Source of the DNA: Siphonodentalium dalli
Lineage: Eukaryota; Mollusca; Scaphopoda; Gadilida; Siphonodentaliidae
Length of the DNA: 64,000 nucleotides
Assembly (NCBI GenBank): GCA_032622095.1
Contig: CP136067.1
Span: 77,900,705 to 77,964,704, forward strand
Direction: 5' to 3'
A program made the position numbers and the translations under genes. The notes below the pieces were generated by a model. It saw nothing but the letters and a program-made list of their open reading frames with translations, was not told the origin of the DNA and made no database searches. The first letter of the stretch is position 1; each line of letters starts with the position of its first letter. This document shows, piece after piece, positions 1-10,299 of the stretch.

Positions 1-1626
1 TTAAAAAAATAACGTGATGATGCTTTGTGTATAATCAGGAACCTGTTCATTCGCGTGATATGTCTGCACGTATGTACTAACTGTATGCAGGTTGTTGAGA
101 AATGCGCCTTTTCGTCGACCTTTCTTGAACAATCGATTTTTTTCATTCCGTGTCGCCCGTAGCGTCCGACGATGCATAAAAGATTAAAGATCGCTTCGGT
201 TGTCAGTCCTTTCAAGATTTCTTCAACCCCGAGGCGCATCGGAATATAAAAACGGCAAGTCTTAGCGAGACGCATGGCGACGCAGACAATCGTGCGCGCC
301 GACTCAACGCTGGAACAAACGAGAAACGAACGTAAATCAAATCACGTCAACCAGTTCCCTGATCAAATATAACGCACACAAGCAAACCAAGTTTGCCCAG
401 GTATGGATCGATATAACGCCGCTCCGATGAACAAACACAGAGACTTTTTTGACGTTTCAAATTGAATGTTGGACGGGTATGATTTACCGATTGAGGTGCT
501 ATCGTAAATCACAATTTACATGTCGATGAAGCGAGCTAGATGACAACATCATTGGAACTGCTAAGTGAGGTATGGACGATGACTTATGTCGTGGTTATGA
601 GTGTGGTATTAGGTTTTATTTGGCTGTTGTATCTTTCCATAATGTACCGAGGTAACCCCACATGATTGAAATGTAAACCGCGTGCGAGTTTGAGCTAATA
701 TGAATCGAAATGTGACACTGGAGACGTCCTAATACTGTGTTGAAAACCGAGACCTGTCATAAAAATAATATGCAATTCGTTCGTATTATGACGATATCGA
801 CTCGAGACACATTAATCTTTATTGGCCTCTTGTACTTGTTTAAATACAAGATTATATATATAGCATAATGCTGATCTAGTCAATGATGCCTCGATGGGCG
901 TCATATGATTACATGTGTATAGTTACCGAATCTTCGATGAGCCAGAAAACGCATATCAGAGCTATTTCATAATTTCACCAAGAACATCATCCCGCAAAAC
1001 CCCGAACTATATCACCCCCGTGTACGTGGTATCGCCAAACCCGAAATCACCAAACCAGACCATGCGGTTTTGATAAATCTATATATCTCCCAGCTAAATG
1101 GTGATATCCACTATTCAAAACATAATTTCGCAAAGCGGAATGTTCCCCCAATGGGATAGCGATCATAGCTTGTTCTCACCCCGATAAATTTAATAGAAAT
1201 TCCGGCTCATTTACTATTTTATCATAAATAGCAGACACTTTTTGACGTTAGGTAGTTCATTCGAAACATAATTATCAGCCATAGATGGCGGATAATGCGT
1301 GTATCAATAGACAAATATATGTTTAATTAACCATAAAATTGTCTAGCCTGCAGAGCGGTTCGCAAAAATACTATCTGGGTCCAAGTGTGGGTACCCACCA
1401 TAATTTCGGGTATCAAAGCCGCAGATTGAGATGTCGCCAAACAAGATCTGGGATGTCAAATATGCGAATGATATACTTCACATTTTGACCATTTCTCATT
1501 GAAAATATCCCAATTATCATTCGGACAGGCCGGCACATGGATCATCTTTAGGGTGGGGGTGAACGTGCAAGGGTGAAAACGTGTATGTGTTTTATGTTCT
1601 AATGTCATATTAATAGTATAGGCTAT
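1..1626. other. No recognised feature
   Basis: I see no convincing coding region, RNA gene or repeat in this A+T-rich stretch. Open frames are short and none resembles a known protein. Confidence 0.5.
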
Positions 1627-2895
1627 TCTGTTTTATTCGACATTATAGGCCCGGAACTGTACAACGAATGGAAACATTAAATCAGTGCAAATCATGAGTT
1701 AGCAGGGACGCTAAAGGTTCCCTGTTTGAGGTGTTCACTTATAGTTTCTGAAACTTCCAGTAACTTCTATTTGCACCCCCATGTTAGGTTCGAGTTTTCA
1801 TCGAGTTTACAACGGGTTCTTCCAACTGTTGGATATGACAACCCCTAAGTTTAGATTTTTTCATCTGGTGACCATTTCAGTTCACAGATATCGCCGAAAT
1901 TGATTAAATTATCTAAATATGCGGGTTTTTGTCTGAAAACAATTTACACACTAAATACTTAAAAAATGTGAACCAAGTTTTGGATTGAAATTTCCAACTG
2001 AGCAATTATATGCTTTGAATCTATGTTTATGCACATTTATCTATATTCTTAAAACCATGTATTTGGTAGAAGAATTAAATGAATCTGAATCTGAATCTGG
2101 TTATATTTCCAGATGTCGAAAGTGTTGACCGACGTAACATGTGATCTTCGGATGTAGCCCAGTATGTTCGTGGATATAGACCACGCATAGTTATTTATCT
2201 TTTCTTGCGATGTTTTGTATCAGAATTATCATTGCACATTGCTCGCTTGATTGCCACCACGTGCTATTGTATACATGTTTCTCTGTCGAATGGTTTGACC
2301 GAGGTTGAGAGACACCCCACAACAAAGAAAATCCTGCCCCTGAAGACAAATGCATTTACGATGCATGACACGTTATACTCATCATCAGGTCTCGTGTTTA
2401 TTTTGCACGAGTGGAGATATAATTACAATAATTATCTCTGTGAACACAGCAAAAAACATCCATTCCGCATGAAATCACCGGGCGCGGAGGGTTTAATTAT
2501 ATTATAATTAATCCCTTAATCGGTCCCTTCAACCGGTCCCTATCCCTTTTTTAGTATTTAGTGTGTAAATTGTTTTCAGACAAAAACCCGCATATTTAGA
2601 TAATTTAAATAATTTTGACCAAATTTGTGAACTGAAATGGTCAACAGATGAAAAACAATCCAAACTTAGGGGTTGACATATCCAACAGTTGGAAGAACCC
2701 GTTGTAAACTCGAGGAAAACTCGAACCTAATATGGGGGTGCAAACAGAAGTTACTGGAAGGGGGTGCATTAAGAAACTATAGTGAACACCCCCAACAGTG
2801 ACCCTCTAGTCACTTCCCTGCTAACCCATGATGTACACTGATTAAATGTTTCCATTCGTTGTACAGTTCCGGGCCTATAATGCGAATAACACAGA
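1627..2895. mobile_element. Fold-back element with ~345 bp inverted arms
   Basis: The left arm (about 1627-1966) and right arm (about 2547-2895) are imperfect reverse complements over essentially their whole length, with small indels. They begin with a TCTGTKTTATTCG-like end, run through ATTATAGGCCCGGAACTGTA and finish at ACACACTAAATACT. About 580 bp lies between them; the 100-codon frame there (2205-2507) resembles nothing I know. No clear target-site duplication is visible. The structure fits a non-autonomous DNA transposon with long terminal inverted repeats; the superfamily is undetermined. Confidence 0.8.
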
Positions 2896-2924
2896 AAATC
2901 AATGCCGTGAAAATCAATATGTTG

Positions 2925-3224
2925 AAACAAATCCGGATCCAGAATCCGGGTTAAAGATACACATTTAAAAGCGACTTTAATCGGAAACAAAAAAATTCAA
3001 CGCGGATCCGACGCACATTATAGAAGTTCTTCGAACGCACTCACAAGGTTCAGGCATCAAATATACGAGTTGTATGCATTAATCGCGTACCGGAGATAAA
3101 CCAAATATAGCGCCTTTCCGTGCATGCCGATCGCATTTTCAAACGACACGGTGGCTCCATTTTCTTGTTGTAGTTGCTTTTGCGTATAATCAACTTAATT
3201 TCGTGCGATCGCTGCATTCTCTGG
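2925..3224 (+). repeat. GGATCC-rich direct repeat, copy 1
   Basis: This ~300 bp block shares a collinear series of motifs with blocks starting near 5535, 5868 and 7512: a GGATCC-rich start, then GCGGATCCGACGCACATTAT, AGAAGTTCTT, AAGGTTCAGGC, a TATACGAGTTGTATGCATTA stretch, CTTTCCGTGCATG and GTGGCT. It ends at GTGCGATCGCTGCATTCTC (3202-3220), just before the inverted-arm array. Confidence 0.75.
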
Positions 3225-5517
3225 GGGGGTGTCTTTTTACCGGATTCCGGATCCCGGATTTCGACCCGGATTTAGGTGTCTTTTTACCGGATTTCGACCC
3301 GGATTCGGGTATGAATTTCATGCTTGTTTTATCACACATTTAACCCATTAAAAGCCGTTTCTGACACGATTAAACCAATATAGGGCTGTCGTGCTTATTC
3401 AACCCGATTAATCGTATTTAAAGGTACATATCGTGCCCGGATCAGCATACTTCTTATTTGTTCATATAGACACGGCGGTTGGATTGATTTTACGTGATCA
3501 TGATGGCATTTAAGGGAACACACCATGTTCGGATCCGAATTAATTATCTCGTAAGTATTGATCATATTTAAAGGTAGATATCATGTCCGGATCCGGTTTT
3601 TTTCTCTCTCTTTTTGCCATATAAATTATCGTCTTTTTGATATATTAAATGTCACGTTATAAGTTTATTTTGAGACGTTATACTAGGCTGTTGGATTGAT
3701 TTCACGGAATGATTATCGCATTTAAAGGTACACACCATGTGCGGAACCGAATTAATTTCCACGTATTTACTGATAATATTTAAAGGTACAGATTATGCCA
3801 GGATCCGGATTTTTCTTCTTATAAAGTAATTCTTATTTAATACAATAAATGTAAACTGAGTCGCGTGGAACCTGGTTTCACGTGACTCCGCTGGCATTTA
3901 ATGTATAAAATAGGAGTTAATTTATAAGTGAAAGGAGAACAATCGGGATCCGGGCATAATCTGTACCTTTAAAAATGATTAATAAATACGCGATAATTAA
4001 TTCGGATCCGTGCATGGCATGCACCTTTAAATGCGATCATCGTGATCGTGATCCGTGAAATAAATCCAACAGCCGGGTCTAACATCTCAAAATCAACTTC
4101 TAACTTCCTCTTAACTCAGCTGACATTTAATATATTAAATAGGCGTTAATTTATATGGAGTTTTTTTTTTTTTAACCGGATCCGGGCATGGTCTGTACCT
4201 TTAAACTAGATAATCACTGTATAAACTGTAGCTGACTGCAACGGGATGAATATGCTAGCAGTGTTTTTATAACGATTCGGGCGTCGTGACATAAAACGCT
4301 TAATACAAGTCGTACATCTATCTCACTTAAACCGGCTTAAATATCGAATTTACAATAGTAATACTACTAGTATCACAAATATAATCGTTTATAATCGAAC
4401 TAAAACAATAAACCATTTAAACTGCACCAGGTTTTTTTTGTGGGCTGGAGAACAAAAAATCTTCACAAAAGCAAGTCAATTTATTTCAATCCGAATGATA
4501 TTACTGTTAAACGCAACCTGTGCCATGTTTTCGCGGGTCTGAAATGTCTTTTAATGTGTTAAACATGGGTTATAATAAACATAAAATTGAGATCAGGGTT
4601 CGGGTCGAAATTAGAAAAAGACACATAAAATCCGGATCCAGATCCGGGCATAAAGTCTGTCTGTAAATGGGCTCATTCTCGCGTGAAATCAATCCAAGCG
4701 CCATGTTCACCGTTTCCAAATAAACTAAGTTCCGCGTGGCTCAGCTGCCATTTAATGTATTAAATACTTGACTATTTATATGAAATAGAAAATAACTATT
4801 CGTATCCGAATCCGGGAATGATCTGACCTAAACATCAACATCTATAACCTAGTTCCACGCGACTCAGTTTACATTTATTGTATTAAATAAGCATTACTTT
4901 ATAAGAAGAAAATCCGGATCCGGGCATAATCTGTACCTTTAAATATTATCAGTAAATACGTGAAAATTAATTCGGTTCCGCACATGGTGTGTACCTTTAA
5001 ATGCGATAATCATTCCGTGAAATCAATCCAACAGCCTAGTATAACGTCTCAAAATCAACTTATAACTTTGTTCCACGTTACATTTAATATATCAAAAAGA
5101 CGATAATTTATATGGAAAAGAGAGAGAGAGAGAAAAACCGGATCCGGACAAGATATCTACCTTTAAATATTATCAATAATTACGAGATAATTAATTCGGA
5201 TCCGGACATGGTGTGTTCCCTTAAATGCCATCATGATCACGTAAAATCAATCCAACCGTCGTGTCTATATGAAAAAATAAGAAGTATGCTGATCCGGGCA
5301 CGATATGTACCTTTAAATACGCTTAATCGGGTTGAATGAGCACGACAGCCCTATATTGGTTTAATCGTGTCAGAAACGGCTCTTAATGGGTTAAATGTGT
5401 GATAAAACAAGCATGAAATTCATACCCGAATCCGGGTCTAAATCCGGTAAAGAGACACCTAAATCCGGGTCGAAATCCGGGATCCGGAATCCGGAATCCG
5501 GTAAAAAGACACACCCC
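3225..5517. repeat. GGATCC-motif array with ~650 bp inverted arms
   Basis: The outer arms (about 3225-3873 and 4847-5517) are imperfect reverse complements: the left begins GGGGTGTCTTTTTACCGG and the right ends with its complement. Inside is an array of ~230 bp units with two conserved boxes of the form ATTTAAAGGTAC-8/10 bases-CGGATCCG. I count at least 15 boxes (for example near 3418, 3510, 3569, 3719, 3778 and, on the other strand, 3947, 4000, 4180, 4916, 4975, 5141, 5198, 5286). Unit orientation flips near 3940, and 4200-4620 is mostly unique. It fits a fold-back transposon whose arms are tandem repeats, or an inverted satellite block. No coding frame is supported. Confidence 0.75.
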
Positions 5518-5534
5518 ATTCTCTGCAGTTAATT

Positions 5535-5867
5535 CCACTAAGTGGCATAGGATCCGCATCCGTGAAAAAGAATGTGTCAATCCGGATCCAAAATGCGGTT
5601 TTAAAGATAAACACATTTTAAATCGTCTTTAATCCGGATTCCGGATCCGGACACAGTCATGCAGACTTGGTCCGAAACAAAAAAACAATTCTACGCGGAT
5701 CCGACGCACATTATAGAAGTTCTTTGAAGAGACTCACAAGGTTCAGGCGTCAAATATACGAGTTGTATGCATTAATCACGTCCCAAGATAAAACAAAATA
5801 TATATATAGTGTCTTTCCGTGTATGTTGATCGCATTTCCTAACGACGTGGTGGCTGCATTTTTTTTC
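5535..5867 (+). repeat. GGATCC-rich direct repeat, copy 2
   Basis: Second copy of the ~330 bp repeat, directly after the right arm of the array. It shares the GCGGATCCGACGCACATTAT box (about 5694), AAGGTTCAGGC, TATACGAGTTGTATGCATTA, CTTTCCGTGTATG and GTGGTGGCTGCA with copy 1 and runs straight into copy 3. The 99-codon frame across it (5667-5966) is not conserved between copies and is not treated as a gene. Confidence 0.75.
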
Positions 5868-6200
5868 TCTGAAGTTATTTCCAGAAGTGCATGGTTGGAT
5901 CAGTGGAAAAGAATGTGTCGGACCAAATCTGGATCCGGATCCGAGTTAAATATAAACACACTTTAAAGCGACTTTAGCCCGGATTCCGGATCCGGATATG
6001 GGCTTGGTTCGAAAAAAAAAATTCTGCGCGGATCAGGTCCGGATCCTGCCCACGTTATAGAAGTACTTTAAAGTTTCAGGGAAACACGAATTGTGTGCGT
6101 TAATCGCGTCCCGGACATAATATTTAGCCCAAAGTCTTTCCGTGCATGCCCACAGCATAATTATGGTGGCTGCATATTGTTTTTGTTTTTTTGCCTTTGC

Positions 6201-7494
6201 TTAACTCATTCAGTGCCGGCGACGTATATATACGTCGCCCGAAAAGCGCCAACCATTTTCTGGCCCAGAACATCTCGCTTAAAACATGCTCTAGTGGGCG
6301 AAAAACTCACAATTTCATTAATGGTGTACATGTTTAAAACACTGTGGATTACAAGTCACATCTTGGGAGAATTTTCATCGGGGGGGGGGGGTGAGTGGCG
6401 GCTGGTATGTTTATACGCGCATGCGTAGATCCAATTTGTAAACCATGGCGTAGCCGAAGATATCTCCGTGCAAACGACGTATCGGGCAGCTCCGTTCGTT
6501 GAGGCATTCGGGCGATAGAGCCGCCTGAATATAGGTGGTGAAAAATTGTGTTTTGTGGGCGTGACTAAAGTCTTGCAGAGTTCAAACTATCTAAGAGGTC
6601 AACGTATACAGCGTCCAGATCTGTTAATTGGAGACCGATTTTGATTGCGTAAAAGGCGATTACTATGAAGTCGGGCATGCCCTAATCCATAGAACACTTG
6701 GTTTATCGCCAAACGATCGAGGAACACCGATTTGGACAACGCGCACATTACGTCAATCAAAATATGTACCTGAAGGGGTTCGCCAAATTGCAATGATAAA
6801 ATACTATAGGAAACATTGTCAATATATTGCTCTTACATGTTTTAAGATATCGAACGGACATTTGGTAGTGAGGGGTTTTTCGATGTGCTGAATTCGATTG
6901 AATTGTCACCGAGTTACTCTGATTGCCCAAATTTGTGTCATTGACGCCATACATGTAGCTACGTGTACCGCACGAACGGGGAACTATAGTATACGCCGCA
7001 CAGCGAAAGTACGACTGTTGTAGGACTTTAGAACGGACACAATTGATTTTCAAATTGTTTTCAGTTTTGCCATTTGCTTTTCTAGGAAATCGGTTAATCA
7101 CCCCCCCCCCCCATTTCGATCTTTGCCATAACATAATGCTATGTTATTCTACCAGCAAAATTAATGCCTAAAACTACACAGAATATATTAGTTAGATGGC
7201 CACATAAAACAACACATTTGCAATTTCATACAATCGGTGTTAATTTGAAGTATTCGTTGCCATGGCAACGTGAAAGTTTGGAGCTGTGATGAACCTGTAT
7301 AACCGGAATTGGACGTTTAAAGAACTTCTTGAGTAGGGCCTATACTATCAATGGTTGCTGTCAATTCAATTCTTTCCAATATTGAGTAATCAAAGTAAAT
7401 ATCTAGTTAGTGTAAATGATAGCTTTCCCCCCCCCAGGAAACCTGGCACTCAGCCATCCGTTTCCCCCAGGAAACCTGGCACTGAATGAGTTAA
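6201..7494. mobile_element. piggyBac-type non-autonomous element with TTAA duplications
   Basis: TTAA at 6201-6204 and 7491-7494 flank perfect 13 bp terminal inverted repeats, CTCATTCAGTGCC (6205-6217) and its complement (7478-7490). Next to the left end is a perfect 22 bp palindrome, 6218-6239, centred on GACGTATATATACGTC. The right end carries a duplicated subterminal block CCAGGAAACCTGGCACT (about 7435 and 7468). TTAA duplication is characteristic of the piggyBac and Kolobok superfamilies. The ~1.29 kb interior encodes no recognisable transposase, so the element needs one in trans. It sits inside copy 3 of the GGATCC repeat. Confidence 0.85.
7255..7270. promoter_or_regulatory. Perfect X-box (RFX-type) palindrome
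   Basis: CGTTGCCATGGCAACG is a perfect 16 bp palindrome and matches the RFX X-box consensus (GTNRCC-N-RGYAAC). It lies inside the non-autonomous TTAA element with no gene nearby, so it may be part of transposon structure rather than a working site. Confidence 0.3.
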
Positions 7495-7511
7495 GAAGCT
7501 ATAATGCCATT

Positions 7512-7790
7512 CGTGCGATCGCTGCATTCTCCGGAGTTATATACTCCACAAAGTTGTATCCAGATCCGCGAAAAAGCATTTATCGGACCAAATCCGCGGA
7601 TCCGGGATAAAGACACACACAATGGATCCAGACACCGGCTTGGTCCGAAAACTATTCGTTTTCGTGGATCTGGATCCGGAACCGACCCATGTTGTAGAAA
7701 TGCTTTGAAGCGCCTTAAAAAGTTCAGGCCTCTAATATATGAATTTCTGGCGACAATCGCGTCCCGGGTGTCAACATATATACATGTATG
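7512..7790 (+). repeat. GGATCC-rich direct repeat, copy 4
   Basis: Fourth, more diverged copy. It begins GTGCGATCGCTGCATTCTCC and carries GATCTGGATCCGG, a TGTTGTAGAAATGCTTTGAAG box, AAGTTCAGGCC and CGCGTCCCGGG in the same order as the other copies. It ends in a short TATATACATGTATG stretch. Confidence 0.7.
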
Positions 7791-8440
7791 ACCAAGGAAG
7801 CGCAGTGGGGAGGGTTTACAAGATTACTATGTACCCGAGCGGCGGGTGCACGCAGCTTTAATTGGCATGCTAAGCCAGCTGCTTGAGTGGTCCTGGCATC
7901 CCTTCCTTCTCTGTGTACATACTAGCTGACGGCTCTATCCTTTCTGATGCATTTCTCAGACATTTATTACATTTTTTTGTGTTCCCATGATGATGTTTTC
8001 TAGTCGCTGATAGAATAGTCCGACATTAAATGTCCCGCCTCCGATATGTGACACTAGTTGATTAAAGACCCGTCGTTGTTTCAAACTAATTTTATGACAC
8101 ACCATGTGACGTAAATGGCCGTAAAATATGCGACGCTAATTTAAGTCCTTGGCTCGCTCGACAAGGGGCATAGCGTTCATTCTCGATAGCCTTCCTTTCT
8201 TCAAAACATCCATGGCGTGGATATCTTGTAAACGTACACATCAAATCGCCGAAATTATATTTGTCACCGGCGGGTAAGGTGCCATTATGGTGCAATAACC
8301 CGTCCAGTGATGGGGAAGCTGGTTCGATTCACGATAAGCGCGAATTTGCTATCATTGAAAACGAAGGATAACGAGGATAGTTTCTTAATTGCATGGTTTT
8401 TTTCGGGCATCATGCCATGGTTTCTATAAGTTCATTGAGT
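7791..8440. other. No recognised feature
   Basis: Nothing convincing. A tRNA B-box-like GGTTCGATTC (8321-8330) was examined and not accepted as a tRNA gene. Confidence 0.45.
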
Positions 8441-9062
8441 TTACTTGCCCCCCCCCCCTACACGCCCTCATCCAAAAGGCACCAATGTGACGTCTTTAAC
8501 CTACATGATTAGATTCCGCTGTATCATGGAGAATAATTTGTCAATTTGATGGAAATCGTCGCAAAAATTATTTTTATCAATGTTGGAGCCCCTCCCCACA
8601 CAATTGGATTCCTCATATATAGCACGGATATGATATATATAAGTTTGGTGGAAATCAGCGATTAAACACATTCTTATCAGAATTTAGTGCCCCTCCCACA
8701 ATCTCTGACCCAAACAGTAACAATTTGGCGTCTTTGAACCTTACGATTAGATTCCTCGATCATGGAGAAGAATATGTATCAATTTGGTGCAAATCGACGC
8801 TATATAAATATTTGGTATCGATATTGCGTGGTGCAAGTTTCATCCCCAACCCTGACCGAGATGGCGCCACTTGTTCCATATTTTAAACCACACCATTAGA
8901 CTCCTCATATCATGCATGGAGATGATTGTGTATAAGTTTGGTGGAAATCGGCGACAAAATTGTCATCGATGGTGTTGCCCCCATCCTTTCTCTGTCCCTG
9001 GCACCAACGGCGTCACTTTAGAAATGTTTAACCTTCACCATTATCTTCATCGTAAAATTTAC
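8441..9062 (+). repeat. Degenerate ~170-190 bp tandem array (4-5 units)
   Basis: Each unit carries, in order: a cytosine-rich GCCCCTCCC block, GGCACCAA, a GCGTCTTTGAACCTTACGATTA-like line, ATTCCTCATATCATGGAGA, GTTTGGTGGAAATCGGCG and TTATCGATGTTG. Matching GTTTGGTGGAAATCGGCG-type boxes lie near 8547, 8645, 8791 and 8936. The units are well diverged, so the array is old. Confidence 0.7.
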
Positions 9063-9480
9063 CTCTGCTAGACCCCTTTATCTAGATGGTCCCCCGTTAA
9101 TATTTATAGAACATATAAAAGAGATTTATCTTTATTTTCTCCAAATTCAGGAGAGTCTGTATGAACACAAACAAAATGACTAAAAACGAATTAAGCGATA
9201 AATATTTACAGAATATATACAACATAAATGAGAAGTCAGATGCAGGCTTCTGTGACCAGGAGTCCGGGGTAAAGTTACATGCTATCTTTAAACCGCATTC
9301 CGGGTTCTTTTCGCCGCCCAGGATTAGACTCACTCACTTAACTGAAATATAGTATTACCTCAAAGGGAGCCGGTCTCAAATAAATCGTTGAATCTTTTGC
9401 TCTACTCACGGAAGTGATAAACATCGTAACAAAAAGAGGTCCTTGATTCGATTTACCCTGGTATGTTAACTCGTTCTACT
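9063..9480. other. No recognised feature
   Basis: A+T-rich DNA with two overlapping short frames on opposite strands (9097-9333 and 9161-9352) and no resemblance to known proteins. Confidence 0.4.
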
Positions 9481-9534
9481 TTAATTGACTGGGATAATCC
9501 ATTTAGTACTAAATGGATTCTCCCAGTCAGTTAA
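9481..9534. repeat. 54 bp near-perfect hairpin
   Basis: TTAATTGACTGGGATAATCC...TTCTCCCAGTCAGTTAA forms an almost perfect palindrome centred on AGTACT, with stems of about 26 bp and mismatches only near TTAATTGA/TCAGTTAA and ATAA/TTCT. The outer TTAA/TTAA bases are compatible with a minimal TTAA-type element but could be coincidence. Confidence 0.75.
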
Positions 9535-9639
9535 AAAAGTGTACACCTGAATGGTCTATTAGTTATTTTCAGGGATGTTAAGATGGCAAAAGCAGACGAC
9601 AGATAAAAAGTGCAGAAAAAAGTAAGTCAATGTGAATAA

Positions 9640-9835
9640 CTTAGGTTAGTCAACTGTTTGTCCACGGGATGACTAATTATCCTAGTCATACTGACTAAGG
9701 CAGAAATGACAAGGGTGATGATAGTCATAACGACAAAGGAATGGTTAGTCAAAACGACTAGTTAGGTCATAATACTACAACTGTGTTAATCAAAATTACC
9801 AGGATTGTGTCATAATGACTAATTGTTCCGAATCA
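9640..9835. repeat. Cluster of short TAGTCA/TGACTA inverted motifs
   Basis: About 200 bp directly after the hairpin hold many TAGTCA, TGACTA, GTCATAA and AACGACTA words, for example TAGTCATACTGACTA near 9693 and GTCATAATGACTA near 9810. It reads as a degenerate array of a short palindromic unit. TGACTA is AP-1-like, but no gene is nearby. Confidence 0.5.
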
Positions 9836-9975
9836 CTGAGGTGAACAAGTAGTTTGATGGAAATAAGTGTTGCAATTAGAGTTATTCTTGGTGTAACTTG
9901 GCCATGATGACTAACATCATAGTTGTTAGTGATTGGCTGAAAGGTGAGCATTACTTACATTTGACCTCAGATGAC

Positions 9976-10224
9976 TTAAAGGGGGACTATATGATTCATA
10001 AAGAGCGTTTATTATCATTCCAGAATATATGTGGGGGAATTGGTGGCCGATCTTTAAATAACAGTCTAACACATTTATCCATTTACGGCATGTATAAACA
10101 TGACGCGATCTCTGACTAATACTCTTCCTATCATACAATGGTGTTATAACCAATTTCCCACACATTTTCTAGACTGATAATAAGCGCTCTTTATTGATCA
10201 TATAATATATTAGTCCCCATTTAA
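9976..10224. mobile_element. TTAA-flanked hairpin MITE
   Basis: TTAA at 9976-9979 and 10221-10224 flank a 241 bp element whose ends (about 9980-10045 and 10150-10220) are imperfect inverted repeats of ~65-70 bp: AGGGGGACTATATGATTCAT... on the left and ...TATATTAGTCCCCAT on the right. The stems share AAAGAGCG.TTATTATCA and a GTGGGGGAATTGG-like inner end. No coding capacity. The 4-base duplication points to piggyBac or Kolobok mobilisation. Confidence 0.8.
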
Positions 10225-10299
10225 GAATGATAAAGCAAGAAAGTCAAAAAGTTTTAGTAAATGGATTGTATTGTGTATATGAAATTAATTTCCGGTAAA

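Larger units (their letters stand above)
5868..7511 (+). repeat. GGATCC-rich direct repeat, copy 3, split by a TTAA element
   Basis: Copy 3 runs from 5868 to 6204, is interrupted by the TTAA-flanked element at 6205-7490, and resumes at 7495 to reach the conserved GTGCGATCGCTGCATTCTC junction (from 7513). Removing the insertion and one TTAA restores collinearity with copy 1, whose matching site (about 3165-3210) is uninterrupted. Confidence 0.75.

Noticed and set aside
8281-8340. tRNA-like A-box (TGGTGCAATAA) and B-box (GGTTCGATTC) spacing
   Set aside because: The acceptor and T stems do not pair, so neither a tRNA nor a clear tRNA-derived SINE is supported.
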